This document shows positions 26,614-36,273 of a stretch of 64,000 nucleotides of DNA, piece by piece. The notes beneath the pieces were generated by a model. That model searched no databases, had not been told where the DNA came from, and was given only the letters and a program-made list of their open reading frames with translations. The DNA lies in contig NZ_ATDN01000020.1 in NCBI RefSeq assembly GCF_004014805.1, forward strand, positions 45,791-109,790, given 5' to 3'. This DNA is from Mycolicibacterium elephantis DSM 44368. Lineage in GTDB: Bacteria > Actinomycetota > Actinomycetes > Mycobacteriales > Mycobacteriaceae. A program made the position numbers and the translations under genes. Each line of letters begins with the position of its first letter. Position 1 is the first letter of the stretch.

Positions 26614-28110
26614 TTACGGAGTGATGACCGTGCGGGTGACCGGTTCCGGGGCGGCCTGGCGGCTGTAGATCGCTCGCTGCAGCGCCGACAACAGCGCGTC
26701 GCGCGTCTCCTCGGGGTGGATCAGCTCGTCGAACCCCAGGTGGCTCGCCGAGCGGAACGACGCCTCGACCTCCATCTTGCGCAAACGGGCCTCGACGTCC
26801 TCGGCGGCGTGAGAAGCCTTGCTCAACGCCGCGGCGCTCATCGCCCCCATGGTGGCGCCGGGATAGGCGAACGTCGCGCTCTGGTTGTCAAATCCCAACA
26901 GCGACATCACCATCGAGCCGAAACCGTAGGCCTTGCGCAACGTGACGTGCAACTTGATGGTCGTCGCCGCCGTCTGCGCGGCGAACATCCGGGCACCGCT
27001 GCGCAGCACGCCGCTCCTCTCTGAGCGGCTTCCCGGCAGCATCCCGGGGTTGTCGGCGAGGAAGACGACCGGAAGGTGGAACGAGTCGGCCACCGTGATG
27101 AAATGGGCCGCCTTGTCCGCGGCGTCGGCGTCGATCGAGCCGGCGAGCACCTGCGGCTGGTTCGCCACGACCGCGACAGGGTGACCGCCCAAATGCGCCA
27201 GCGCGCAGATGATCGCGGGCCCGAACTTCGGCTGTACCTCGAACCAGTCCGGGCGGTCGAACACCACGTCGAGGACCCGACGCATGTCGTACACGCGGCG
27301 GTTGCCCCGAGGCACGATGTCGAGCAGTTCGGCGGTGGCGCGCGGTGCGGCCGCCTCGTCGGCGGGCAGCGGTTCGGGATATGACCACGCGCTGGCGGGG
27401 AAGTACGACAGGTAGCGGCGGATGTCGTCGAGGAGGGCTTCGTCGTCGTCGGCGACATTGTGGATGACACCGCTGGCGAGCGCGACCGCCGGCCCGCCCA
27501 GGTCCTCCTTCGAGATCTCTTCGCCCGTCGACTCTTTCACGACCGGAGGCCCCGCGGTGAAGATGGCGCCCTGATGGCTCATGATCGTCCAGTCGCAGAC
27601 CGGGGCGACGAGCGCGCCGTGGCCCGCGGAGGGGCCCAGCAGGCCGGCGACCGTCGGCACCTTGCCGGAGCATTGCGCCTGGGCGAGCAGGTCGGTCGGC
27701 GTGCGGCCGTAGTGCTCGCCGCTGGGCCGGAAACCCGCCCCCTCGAGCAGCATCACCAGCGGCACCTTGTCCCGCAACGCCAACTCCGCCAACCGATAAC
27801 GCTTGGCGTTTCCACCGGGGCCGATGCTGCCGGCCAGCGTCGTGAAATCCTCGGCGCCGATCATCACCGGCTTGCCGTCGATCAGCCCGGAACCGGCCAC
27901 GATGCCGTCGGCGGCGATGTCACCGCCGACCAGCGTGCCGAATTCGCGGAAGGTGCCCTTGTCGACCAGATACTCGACCCGGGCCCGCGCGTCGAGCTTG
28001 CCTTTGCCGTGGTGCTTGGCGAGCCGGTCCGTGCCACCCATGGCGTACGCGTGCTGACGCCGCCGGCAGAGCTCGCCGAGCGTGTCGTCCCAGTCCTCAG
28101 CCTTGGTCAT
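26614..28110 (-). CDS. Acyl-CoA carboxylase, carboxyltransferase (beta) subunit
   Basis: 498 aa. ATG 28110 has AGGAG 6 bp upstream; TTG at 28116 was not used. Two crotonase-like halves: GGNAKRYRLAELALRDKVPLVMLLEGAGFRP and GPSAGHGALVAPVCDW in the first, GHPVAVVANQPQVLAGSIDADAADKAAHFI and FLADNPGMLPG in the second. It transfers carboxyl from carboxybiotin to an acyl-CoA; the biotin/ATP alpha subunit is not in the window and must be encoded elsewhere. It is divergent from an LLM gene across the degenerate operator at 28166. Confidence 0.92.
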   Translation of the reverse strand: MTKAEDWDDTLGELCRRRQHAYAMGGTDRLAKHHGKGKLDARARVEYLVDKGTFREFGTLVGGDIAADGIVAGSGLIDGKPVMIGAEDFTTLAGSIGPGGNAKRYRLAELALRDKVPLVMLLEGAGFRPSGEHYGRTPTDLLAQAQCSGKVPTVAGLLGPSAGHGALVAPVCDWTIMSHQGAIFTAGPPVVKESTGEEISKEDLGGPAVALASGVIHNVADDDEALLDDIRRYLSYFPASAWSYPEPLPADEAAAPRATAELLDIVPRGNRRVYDMRRVLDVVFDRPDWFEVQPKFGPAIICALAHLGGHPVAVVANQPQVLAGSIDADAADKAAHFITVADSFHLPVVFLADNPGMLPGSRSERSGVLRSGARMFAAQTAATTIKLHVTLRKAYGFGSMVMSLLGFDNQSATFAYPGATMGAMSAAALSKASHAAEDVEARLRKMEVEASFRSASHLGFDELIHPEETRDALLSALQRAIYSRQAAPEPVTRTVITP

Positions 28111-28165
28111 GCACAACTCCTGTCGTCCACGGCGATCGTCGCACCGGGATGTTCACGTTGACCAT

Positions 28166-28182
28166 ACTGAATTGCTTACTGT
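28166..28182. promoter_or_regulatory. Degenerate copy of the ACTGTAA-N3-TTACAGT operator, site 5
   Basis: ACTGAATTGCTTACTGT: 5 of 7 matches in the left half and 6 of 7 in the right with the same 3-bp spacer. It lies between the divergent carboxylase (28110) and LLM (28196) genes and ends 13 bp before the LLM ATG, the same geometry as site 1. Weaker than sites 1-4. Confidence 0.5.
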
Positions 28183-28195
28183 AGCGTCTACGACC

Positions 28196-29233
28196 ATGGG
28201 TGATGGCGCCGGCCTCGCGGTCGACGGGGCCGTTTCCAGCCGACTGGCCGACGTCGCGACCGCGGCCGGCACGCTCGAACGACGAGGCTATGACTGTTGC
28301 TGGACAGCCGAAGTCAACCACGACCCGTTCCTGCCACTGGTGCTGGCCGCCGAACACACGACGCGGATCCAGCTCGGCACGAGCATCGCGGTCGCGTTCG
28401 CGCGCAGCCCCATGACCGTGGCCAACGTCGGCTGGGATCTGCAGGACTACTCGCAAGGCCGCCTCATGCTCGGGCTCGGTTCGCAGGTGCAGGCGCACAT
28501 CGAGAAGCGGTTCAGCATGCCGTGGAGCCGGCCGGTGGCGCGGATGAGGGAGTTCGTGCTGGCGCTGCACGCGATCTGGGAATGCTGGCGCGACGGCACC
28601 AGGCTGCAGTTCGAGGGCGACTTCTACACCCACAAGCTGATGACGCCGATGTTCACCCCCGAGGCCCACTCCTACCCGTTTCCGAAGGTGTTCATCGCGG
28701 CCGTCGGTGAGGCGATGACCGAGATGTGCGGCGAGGTCGCCGACGGGGTGCTGGCGCACGCGTTCACCACCAAACGCTACTTCGAAGAGGTGACCATCCC
28801 GGCGCTGCAGCGCGGCATGGCGCGCTCCGGCCGCAGCCGCGGCGACTTTCAGGTGAGCGCACCGGTTTTCGTCGTCACCGGCTCGGATGAGGCAGAGGTC
28901 GCCGTGAACGCGGTGGGCACCCGCAAACAGATCGCGTTCTACGGTTCGACCCCGGCCTACCGCAAGGTGCTCGCGCTCCACGGCTGGGACGACCTGCACA
29001 CCGAACTGCACCGGCTGAGCCGCCAGGGGGAGTGGGACACCATGGGCGCGCTGATCGATGATGAGGTGCTGGAGACCTTTGCGGTCGTCGCCCCGATCAG
29101 CGAGGTAGCCAAGGCGATTCGGGAACGGTGCGACGGCGTGATCGATCGGGTCCTGGTCGGGTTCCCTCGTTCGATCGGGGAAGAGACCGTCAGCGAAGTG
29201 CTTGCGGAACTGCGCGGCCGGCAGAGTCAGTGA
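28196..29233 (+). CDS. LLM-class F420-dependent oxidoreductase (TIGR03617-like)
   Basis: 345 aa. ATG 28196 chosen as the first start after the operator; the frame is open from 28082 but that part lies in the divergent gene's 5' end. LLM barrel with YDCCWTAEVNHDPFLPLVLAAEHTTRIQLGTSIAVAFARSPM and GRLMLGLGSQVQAHIEKRF; resembles the TIGR03617 family (recalled). No Shine-Dalgarno is seen, so the mRNA may be leaderless. A second P450 follows after 14 bp. Confidence 0.88.
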   Translation: MGDGAGLAVDGAVSSRLADVATAAGTLERRGYDCCWTAEVNHDPFLPLVLAAEHTTRIQLGTSIAVAFARSPMTVANVGWDLQDYSQGRLMLGLGSQVQAHIEKRFSMPWSRPVARMREFVLALHAIWECWRDGTRLQFEGDFYTHKLMTPMFTPEAHSYPFPKVFIAAVGEAMTEMCGEVADGVLAHAFTTKRYFEEVTIPALQRGMARSGRSRGDFQVSAPVFVVTGSDEAEVAVNAVGTRKQIAFYGSTPAYRKVLALHGWDDLHTELHRLSRQGEWDTMGALIDDEVLETFAVVAPISEVAKAIRERCDGVIDRVLVGFPRSIGEETVSEVLAELRGRQSQ

Positions 29234-29247
29234 GCGAGGAGTCATCC

Positions 29248-30483
29248 ATGAATGCGCGCGTCGTCGACGACAACGCCAAGGTGTTCGCCACCCCGACGGC
29301 CTACGCCGATGAGGTGAAACTTCATGAGGCGCTGACCCGCCTGCGCTGCGAGGCCCCCGTGTCGTGGGTCGACGTGCCGAATTACCGTCCGTTCTGGGCG
29401 ATCACCAAACACGCCGACATCATGGACATCGAGCGGGACAACGAACTGTTCACCAACTCCCCGCGCCCGGTGCTGGTGACGGCGGAGGCCGACGAACAAC
29501 AGGCGGCGATCGGCGTTCGCACGCTCATCCACATGGACGACCCGGAACATCGGGTGATGCGGGCGATCGGAGCGGACTGGTTCCGGCCGAAGGCCATGCG
29601 CGCGTTGAAGGTTCGCGTGGACGAGCTCGCCAGGGTCCATGTCGACAAGATGATGGAGCTCGGCCCCGAGTGCGACTTCGTCCAGCAGGTCGCGGTCAAC
29701 TTTCCGCTCTACGTCATCATGTCGCTGTTGGGGGTGCCCGAGTCGGACTTCCCGCTCATGCTCAAACTCACCCAGGAGCTGTTTGGCAGCGACGACGACG
29801 AATTCAAGCGCGGCACCGAGCAGGCCGAGCAGATGTCGGCGTTGCTGGAGATGTTCGAGTACTTCACCGCGCTGACCAAGGCGCGTCGGGAGCATCCCAC
29901 CGAGGATCTGGCCTCCGCGATCGCCAACGCCACGGTCGACGGCGAACCGCTGTCCGACATCGCGACCATGTCCTACTACGCGATCGTCGCCGCCGCCGGC
30001 CACGACACCACGAGCGCCACCATCTCAGGAGGGATGCTCGCGCTGATCGAAAACCCCGATCAGCAGGCCAGGCTGCGAGACGATCTCAGCCTCATGCCGC
30101 TGGCGACCGAAGAGATGATCCGCTGGGTGACCCCGGTCAAGGCGTTCATGCGCACCGCCGCCGAGGACACGACGGTGCGCGGCGTGCCGATCGCCGCGGG
30201 CGAATCTGTTCTGCTGTCCTACGTTTCGGGCAACCGCGACGAGGACGTGTTCGGGGATCCGTTCCGCTTCGACGTGACGCGCGACCCCAACAAGCACGTC
30301 GCGTTCGGTTACGGAGTGCACTTCTGCCTCGGCGCGGCGTTGGCGCGCATGGAGGTGAACAGCTTCTTCACCGAACTGCTGCCGCGGCTGCGTTCAGTCG
30401 AACTCGCCGGCGCACCCGAATACGTTGCGACGACGTTCGTCGGCGGGCTCAAGCACCTGCCGCTGCGCTATTCGATGACGTAG
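29248..30483 (+). CDS. Cytochrome P450 monooxygenase
   Basis: 411 aa, ATG with GCGAGGAG 10 bp upstream. I-helix AAAGHDTTSATI with the normal acid-alcohol pair, ExxR in EEMIRW, haem motif FGYGVHFCLGAALARME. Different from the P450 at 16341 and closer in pattern to mycobacterial CYP families acting on sterol or terpenoid substrates, but the subfamily cannot be called by eye. Expressed with the LLM oxidoreductase upstream. Confidence 0.94.
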   Translation: MNARVVDDNAKVFATPTAYADEVKLHEALTRLRCEAPVSWVDVPNYRPFWAITKHADIMDIERDNELFTNSPRPVLVTAEADEQQAAIGVRTLIHMDDPEHRVMRAIGADWFRPKAMRALKVRVDELARVHVDKMMELGPECDFVQQVAVNFPLYVIMSLLGVPESDFPLMLKLTQELFGSDDDEFKRGTEQAEQMSALLEMFEYFTALTKARREHPTEDLASAIANATVDGEPLSDIATMSYYAIVAAAGHDTTSATISGGMLALIENPDQQARLRDDLSLMPLATEEMIRWVTPVKAFMRTAAEDTTVRGVPIAAGESVLLSYVSGNRDEDVFGDPFRFDVTRDPNKHVAFGYGVHFCLGAALARMEVNSFFTELLPRLRSVELAGAPEYVATTFVGGLKHLPLRYSMT

Positions 30484-30492
30484 TCCTCGCGG

Positions 30493-30684
30493 CTAGCAGC
30501 AGCGTGCGCCCGGGTTCGCGTCGGCGGCCGCGTGGCGCATCCGCCAGTAGTCGCGTTCGGAGAGCATCGGCTCACCGGGATGGGTGCGTGTGCGATGTTC
30601 GACGTAGCGCTGGTAATGGGTGTCACCCATCAATGTGCCCCAGTACCAACCGATTTTGCGGACGACTTCGATAACGCGTCCCAT
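30493..30684 (-). CDS. YbdD/YjiX-family small protein, CstA partner
   Basis: 63 aa. MGRVIEVVRKIGWYWGTLMGDTHYQRYVEHRTRTHPGEPMLSERDYWRMR and the C-terminal Cys-Cys match the short YbdD/YjiX proteins (DUF466) encoded beside CstA/BtsT transporters and needed for their transport activity. Its ATG (30684) lies 55 bp inside the 3' end of cstA in another frame. The conserved IGWYWG before Met19 argues for this upstream start and hence for the overlap. Confidence 0.85.
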   Translation of the reverse strand: MGRVIEVVRKIGWYWGTLMGDTHYQRYVEHRTRTHPGEPMLSERDYWRMRHAAADANPGARCC

Positions 30685-32921
30685 TGCTTCTGCACCTCCT
30701 TCTCATGCTTGGTGGCGATGAGCCCGGACGGGGCGAAGATCCGCGACGGCACCGGCTCGTCCTCGGTCGTCGGCGGCGCGGCACCGCGCAGCGCCCGCCA
30801 CACCATGATCACCCCGGCGATGAACACGATGACGACCACCAGAGCGAAGACGATCGAGAGCGTGCCCTGGATGAACGTGTTGCGGACGACGTCGCTGATC
30901 TGGCCGGGGTTCTTCGCCGCGCCGAAGGACTGCAGGCCCTGCTCCTGGGCCGCGCGGTAGGCGAAGTGCTGGGTCCAGTAGCCGACCTTGGAGTCGCCGG
31001 AGAAGATCTTCTGCCACGACGCCGTCAACGTGATCACGAGGTCCCACAACAGCGGAACACCCGGTACCCACGCCCATTTCAGAAGGCCCTTCTTGATCAC
31101 CACCACGGTGACCACCGTCAGCGCGATCGCCGCGAGCAACTGGTTGGCGATGCCGAACAGCGGGAAAAGCGTGTTGATTCCACCCAACGGGTCGGTCACG
31201 CCCATCAACAGGATGCTGCCCCAGGCGGCGACGACGATGATACTGCAGATCCACGCGCCCACACGCCAACTCGGGTCCTTCAGCCTGCGCAGCGGACCAC
31301 CGAGGTTGCTCACGCCGTCGGACAGCATGAAGCGTGCCACTCGGGTGCCCGCGTCGACGGTGGTGAGAATGAACAGGGCCTCGAACATGATCGCGAAGTG
31401 GTACCAGAAGGCCTTGAACGCGTCCCCGCCGAACACCTTGCTGAGCACCTCGGACATCCCGAACGCCAACGTGGGGGCGCCGCCGGTCCTGGACACGATG
31501 GTCTCCTCGCCGACGTCCTTGGCGGCCTGGGCGATCTGCTCCGCGGTGATCGGTTCGCCGCCGATCGGCAGCGAATTGACATATGCCGCCGCGGTTTCCG
31601 CGGTGCCACCCGTCGACGCGACGGGGGCGTTGATCGCGAAGTACAGGTGAGGGTTGAGGATCGCCGCGGTGATCAGCGCCATGATCGCGACGAACGACTC
31701 GGTCATCATCCCGCCGTAGCCGATCAACCGCATCTGGCTTTCCTTCTCCAGCAGCTTCGGCGTGGTGCCCGACGCGATCAACGAGTGAAAGCCCGACAGC
31801 GCACCGCAGGCGATCGTGATGAACAGGAACGGGAACAACGATCCGGCGAACACCGGGCCCGTGCCGCTGGCCGCGAAGTTGGAGACCGCGGGAGCTTCCA
31901 TGATCGGCCGGGCCAGCAGGATGCCGACGGCGAGCAGGGCGATGGTACCGACCTTCATGAAGGTGGACAGGTAGTCGCGGGGAGCCAGCAAGAGCCACAC
32001 CGGTAGCACCGATGCGGCGAAGCCGTAGATGATCAGGCACCACGACAGGACCACCGGGGACAGATTGAACCAGCTTGCACCCCAACTTGTTTCGGCTACC
32101 CAGTTGCCGGAGATGACCGCGAGCAACAGCAGCGCGACGCCTATCAACGACACTTCCGACACCCGCCCGGGACGCAGGAAGCGCAGGTAGACGCCCATGA
32201 ACAGCGCGATCGGGATGGTCATCGCGATCGAGAACACACCCCACGGGCTCTGTGCCAGCGCCTGCACCACGACGAGGGCCAGGACCGCGAGCAGGATCAC
32301 CATGATGACGAGGACCCCGACGATCGCGGCGAGCCCGCCGACCGCGCCGAGTTCGTCGCGGGCCATCTGGCCCAGGGAGCGGCCCCGCCTGCGGGTCGAG
32401 ATCGAAAGCACCAGGAAGTCCTGGACGCATCCGGCGAACACCGCGCCGATGATGATCCAGATGGTGCCGGGCAGATACCCCATCTGCATGGCCAGCACCG
32501 GTCCGACAAGCGGTCCCGCGCCGGCGATCGCCGCGAAGTGGTGTCCGAACAACACACGCCGGTCGGTCGGCATGTAGTCGGTGTTGTTCTGGAAGATCTC
32601 GGCGGGAGTGGCGTTGTCGTCGCGCGGCCGGACCACCTTCATCTCGATCAGCCGCGCATAGAACCGAAAACCGATCACATAGGTGCAGATCGCCGCGATC
32701 ACGAACCACACCGCGTTGACCGTCTCGCCACGGAAGAACGCGATCACGGCCCAGGCGATGGCGCCGAGGACCGCGATGACGCCGAAGACGATCCGGTGTG
32801 TGGCGGTGATCGGGGACCGGTCGATGATCGCTACCGGAGGCAAATCCTTGTCGGTGCGGATATAGGTGACGTCGCCTCTGGTTTCCTCGATCCGGTCGGA
32901 TTCGGTGGTGGGAGATGCCAT
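30630..32921 (-). CDS. cstA: CstA-family peptide/pyruvate transporter
   Basis: 763 aa multi-pass membrane protein. Start ATG 32921 (MASPTTESDRIEETRGDV) after AAAGGATCGCGGGC; the frame open to 33359 overlaps ligB and was rejected. CstA signatures: NTDYMPTDRRVLFGHHFAAIAGAGPLVGPVLA, YLPGTIWIIIGAVFAGCVQDF, GALSGFHSLIASGTTPKLLEKESQ and a C-terminal block of helices. The family imports peptides or pyruvate on carbon limitation. Orthologue of Rv3063 by position and sequence (recalled); ligB lies directly upstream on the same strand. Confidence 0.95.
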   Translation of the reverse strand: MASPTTESDRIEETRGDVTYIRTDKDLPPVAIIDRSPITATHRIVFGVIAVLGAIAWAVIAFFRGETVNAVWFVIAAICTYVIGFRFYARLIEMKVVRPRDDNATPAEIFQNNTDYMPTDRRVLFGHHFAAIAGAGPLVGPVLAMQMGYLPGTIWIIIGAVFAGCVQDFLVLSISTRRRGRSLGQMARDELGAVGGLAAIVGVLVIMVILLAVLALVVVQALAQSPWGVFSIAMTIPIALFMGVYLRFLRPGRVSEVSLIGVALLLLAVISGNWVAETSWGASWFNLSPVVLSWCLIIYGFAASVLPVWLLLAPRDYLSTFMKVGTIALLAVGILLARPIMEAPAVSNFAASGTGPVFAGSLFPFLFITIACGALSGFHSLIASGTTPKLLEKESQMRLIGYGGMMTESFVAIMALITAAILNPHLYFAINAPVASTGGTAETAAAYVNSLPIGGEPITAEQIAQAAKDVGEETIVSRTGGAPTLAFGMSEVLSKVFGGDAFKAFWYHFAIMFEALFILTTVDAGTRVARFMLSDGVSNLGGPLRRLKDPSWRVGAWICSIIVVAAWGSILLMGVTDPLGGINTLFPLFGIANQLLAAIALTVVTVVVIKKGLLKWAWVPGVPLLWDLVITLTASWQKIFSGDSKVGYWTQHFAYRAAQEQGLQSFGAAKNPGQISDVVRNTFIQGTLSIVFALVVVIVFIAGVIMVWRALRGAAPPTTEDEPVPSRIFAPSGLIATKHEKEVQKQWDALSKSSAKSVGTGAH

Positions 32922-32971
32922 GCCCGCGATCCTTTCACCGGCCGCCCGGACGGTGTGCCAAAACGACGGCT

Positions 32972-34543
32972 TTAGCTCCCGCGCTGGTAGAAGTCGCGAA
33001 CCGTGTCGATGGTGTCGGCCTCGGCGGGGCTCTTGTCGTCGCGGTAGCGCAGCACCCGGGCGAACCGCAGCGCCATGCCGCCGGGATACCGCGACGAGGT
33101 CTGCACCCCGTCGAACGCGATCTCGACGACCTGTTCGGGGCGCACCTTGACGACATGCCCGTCTGTGGGGCCGGTATCCGATGTCGTCGCCTGCGCGGCT
33201 CCGACGGCCAGTTCCAGGAACCGGGCGGTCTGCCACTCGAGCATCGCGTCCGTCATGCCCTTGAAGGTCTTTCCGAGCATGACGAACCCGCCCGACTCGG
33301 GGTCGCGCGCGCCGAGGTGGATGTTGGACAGCTTGCCGGTGCGACGGCCCGAGCCCCACTCCACCGCGAGCACCACCAGATCGAGCGTGTGCACGGGTTT
33401 GACCTTGAGCCAGCCCGCGCCGCGGCGGCCGGCCTCGTACGGCGCCGTCGGCGACTTCGCCATGACGCCTTCATGACCCGCGGCCAGCGTCACCTCGAGG
33501 AACCGCTGGGCGGCCCCGACGTCGTCGGTGACGAGGCGGTCCACCCGCTGGATGTCGGGGACGATGGCATCCAGCGCCGAGATGCGCTCGCTGGTCGGGT
33601 GGTCCAGCAGGTCGACGCCGTCGAGGTGCAGCACATCGAAGACGAACACCGACAGCGGCTGGGCGGTGCGGGCCGCCTCGATGTCGACCGAGCGTCCGAA
33701 CCGAGAAGCGGTGACCTGAAACCGGTGCGGACGGTTGTCTGCTCGCAGCGCGATCGCCTCGGCGTCGGCGATCAGGTCGGTCACCGGCCATGCCAGCGCG
33801 GCGTCGACCACCTCGGGTAGGCGTGCGGTGACATCGTCGAGGCTGCGGGTGTAGATCGACACGGCATCGCCGGAACGGTGGATCTGGACCCGTGCACCGT
33901 CGAGCTTGGCTTCGAAAACAGCTGTGCCGCTGAGTCGTTCGAGCGCATCGCCGACCCCGGTTGCGGTCTGTGCCAGCATCGGCCCGACCGGTCGGCCGAC
34001 CTGGAGGGTGAACTGTGCCAGCCCCGGCTCACCGTCCGTCAGCGCAGCGGCGGCGACGGCGGGCAGTGCACCGCCGAGCATGGCGGCGCGTCGCACCGCG
34101 GCCGGCGGGACCCCTGCGGCCTTGGCCACCGCGTCGGCCATCACCCCGATCAGCGCGCCCTGGCGTAGCTCACCGCTGAGCAACCGGCGCAAGAAGGTCT
34201 GCTCGGCGTCGGTGGCCCGGCCGAACAGGTCGGCGAGCAAGCCGGCCCGTCGCGCTTGGGAACCCTTGCCGGCCACCTGCCCGATCTCGGTGAACCGCGC
34301 GTCGACCTCCAGCACTGTCAGCGACGGTTCTGCCGCCGGGGCAGGCACCGAACGCAGTGCTGCCCAGCCGACGCCGATCTGGCGTTGCGGTAGTTCACCG
34401 GACAACCAGGAGACGACGATCGCCACCAGGGCGGGATCATCGGCGGCCAGCCGCAGCAGGTCGGCGATCCGGGCGATCTTGGCCAGCCGCGACGAGGAGG
34501 CGCCCACTTCGGCCGACGCGGCGGCGACGTCACGCAAGTCCAC
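32972..34543 (-). CDS. ligB: ATP-dependent DNA ligase LigB
   Basis: 523 aa. The GTG at 34543 ([30 protein letters not shown]) fits the N-terminus of Rv3062; the 1012-aa open frame upstream is a shadow of the molybdopterin gene. N-terminal DNA-binding domain ([19 protein letters not shown]), adenylated Lys213 in EAKLDGARV, then [24 protein letters not shown] and WLKVKP, the nucleotidyltransferase motifs; OB domain with [14 protein letters not shown]. Seals nicks using ATP; dispensable in mycobacteria, where LigA is the replicative enzyme. Stop is 50 bp before cstA. Confidence 0.96.
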   Translation of the reverse strand: MDLRDVAAASAEVGASSSRLAKIARIADLLRLAADDPALVAIVVSWLSGELPQRQIGVGWAALRSVPAPAAEPSLTVLEVDARFTEIGQVAGKGSQARRAGLLADLFGRATDAEQTFLRRLLSGELRQGALIGVMADAVAKAAGVPPAAVRRAAMLGGALPAVAAAALTDGEPGLAQFTLQVGRPVGPMLAQTATGVGDALERLSGTAVFEAKLDGARVQIHRSGDAVSIYTRSLDDVTARLPEVVDAALAWPVTDLIADAEAIALRADNRPHRFQVTASRFGRSVDIEAARTAQPLSVFVFDVLHLDGVDLLDHPTSERISALDAIVPDIQRVDRLVTDDVGAAQRFLEVTLAAGHEGVMAKSPTAPYEAGRRGAGWLKVKPVHTLDLVVLAVEWGSGRRTGKLSNIHLGARDPESGGFVMLGKTFKGMTDAMLEWQTARFLELAVGAAQATTSDTGPTDGHVVKVRPEQVVEIAFDGVQTSSRYPGGMALRFARVLRYRDDKSPAEADTIDTVRDFYQRGS

Positions 34544-34571
34544 CAGACCAGCCTGGCACGGCGGCGACCGT

Positions 34572-34631
34572 GCGAGCGTGCGAGAACTCGCGTCAGTTCC
34601 CGGCGTGTCGCCCGCAGACACGCACGCTCGC
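34572..34631 (-). repeat. Dispersed gene-end inverted repeat, copy 4 (reverse)
   Basis: Perfect 11-bp outer arms GCGAGCGTGCG (34572-34582) and CGCACGCTCGC (34621-34631), with inner GTGTCTGCGGGCGACACGCC when read on the minus strand. It lies 7 bp downstream of the stop of the minus-strand molybdopterin membrane protein and just before ligB, with the family's fixed orientation. Confidence 0.8.
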
Positions 34632-34638
34632 CGGGAGG

Positions 34639-36174
34639 TCAGGTGACGGTGAACGACACCGTGTGCCAGCCCGACGCGCCGTCGGGCACCGGGTCGGCGA
34701 CCTGCTCGGTCTGCACGGCGCCGGTGTTGTCGGTGGCGCGCACGGTGATCGTGTGCGGGCCCGGTTCGGCCTGCCACGCGAAGCGCCACAGGCGCCAGGT
34801 GTCGTCGGAGTAGCTCGCGCCGAGGTCGGCCCGGCGCCAGCCGCCGGTCCCGCCGGGGCCGTCGATGCGGACCTCGACGCCGCGTATCCCGCGGTGCTGC
34901 GCCCACGCGACGCCGCCGAACGTCACCGGGCCGGCTGCGAGGTTCTGACCGCCACGGGGGACGTCGATGCGGGACTGGGTCTTGATGGGTCCACGCGCCG
35001 ACCAACCCCGCTTCGTCCAGTACGCCTCGGCGCGGTCGAACCGGGTGACCTCGAGGTCGACGACCCACTTGGTGGCCGACACGTATCCGTACAGTCCAGG
35101 CACCACGAGGCGGGCGGGATAGCCGTGCGCGGTGGGTAGCGGTTCGCCGTTCATGCCGACCGCCAACAACGAGTCGCGGCCGTCGGTGAGCGCTTCGACG
35201 GGCGTGCCCGCGGTGAACCCGTCGACGGACGTCGACAGCACCATGTCGGCGTCGGGGTGGATTCCCGCTTCTGCCAACAGATCTCGCACCCGATATCCGG
35301 TCCACGCGGCGTTGCCGACGAGGTCGCCGCCGACCGGGTTGGACACGCACGTCAGCGTCACCAGCTTCTCGACGGCCTCGAATCGTTGCAGATCGTCGAA
35401 CCGATAGGTGACTTCGCGGTCCACCATGCCGTGGATGGTGAGCTGCCAGTCGGCGCGGCTGAGCTGCGGCACGGTCAGCGCGGTGTCGATCCGGTAGAAG
35501 TCGTCGTTGTCGGTGATGAACGACGGCAACGCAACGTCTTTGGGCTGTACGTCGGGTCCGGCCGGGGGCGCCGCCACGTCGACACGGGGCAACGCGAAGG
35601 CGTCGCGATCGGCGGACACCGACGAGGCCAGGCGCGACAGCACCACACCGACCGCTCCGGTGACCGCGCCCGCGGCCAGAAACCCGAGGGTGAGCAGTGA
35701 CAGCCGTCGACCCGGGTCGGCTTGGTCGTCGGCCGGCCGGTCGGTGACGCGTCCGCAGACGAGCAGGCGCAGCACGGCGACCCCGCACGCTGTACCCACC
35801 AGGGTCGGCACGACGTCGGCAGGCGTCGCTCCCGGCCGCGACAACACCGCCGCGCACCCGGCGGCGCCCGCCGTCACGATCGCGACGCTTCCCACCGGGA
35901 CGCGGCGGGTCTCCAGCGCGGCGGTCAGCGCCGCGACGAGCGCGATCACGGCCAGGACCAGTACCGAAAGCACCAGCTTGTCGGCCATGCCGAACGTCGC
36001 GATGGCCCACTCCTTGACCGGCCCTGGCGTCACGTCGATGACCACCGATCCGACCGCGGTGCGGGCGTCGGCCTCAGGACCGAACCCGACCGCGAGCAGT
36101 TGCGTCACGCCCAGCGCCACCGCGGCCGCGGCGATGCCCGCCAGCATCCTGGTTTCGCGAGCCGGTTCGGCCAT
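34639..36174 (-). CDS. Membrane-anchored molybdopterin oxidoreductase (sulfite-oxidase fold)
   Basis: 511 aa. N-terminal third has about five hydrophobic helices (e.g. [58 protein letters not shown]); residues about 200-400 form the oxidoreductase molybdopterin domain with [30 protein letters not shown], in which the Cys is the Mo ligand, and [21 protein letters not shown]; an Ig-like dimerisation domain follows ([14 protein letters not shown]). Such proteins face the outside of the membrane and oxidise sulfite or reduce sulfoxides. Start ATG 36174. Repeat copy 4 follows the stop. Confidence 0.9.
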   Translation of the reverse strand: MAEPARETRMLAGIAAAAVALGVTQLLAVGFGPEADARTAVGSVVIDVTPGPVKEWAIATFGMADKLVLSVLVLAVIALVAALTAALETRRVPVGSVAIVTAGAAGCAAVLSRPGATPADVVPTLVGTACGVAVLRLLVCGRVTDRPADDQADPGRRLSLLTLGFLAAGAVTGAVGVVLSRLASSVSADRDAFALPRVDVAAPPAGPDVQPKDVALPSFITDNDDFYRIDTALTVPQLSRADWQLTIHGMVDREVTYRFDDLQRFEAVEKLVTLTCVSNPVGGDLVGNAAWTGYRVRDLLAEAGIHPDADMVLSTSVDGFTAGTPVEALTDGRDSLLAVGMNGEPLPTAHGYPARLVVPGLYGYVSATKWVVDLEVTRFDRAEAYWTKRGWSARGPIKTQSRIDVPRGGQNLAAGPVTFGGVAWAQHRGIRGVEVRIDGPGGTGGWRRADLGASYSDDTWRLWRFAWQAEPGPHTITVRATDNTGAVQTEQVADPVPDGASGWHTVSFTVT

Positions 36175-36273
36175 GTCGTCAAAGGTAGTGTCAGGAGGAC
36201 CCGAGCGGGTCGCCGACGTATGCCGTCCGCTAAGTTGCTTTACGATTTGACCGGTTTTTGGAAAGGCGGCTAG

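Noticed and set aside
32972..36010. A single 1012-aa minus-strand frame
   Set aside because: Only the part from 34543 down is LigB; the N-terminal 490 residues are an Arg/Gly-rich shadow of the molybdopterin membrane gene in another frame.
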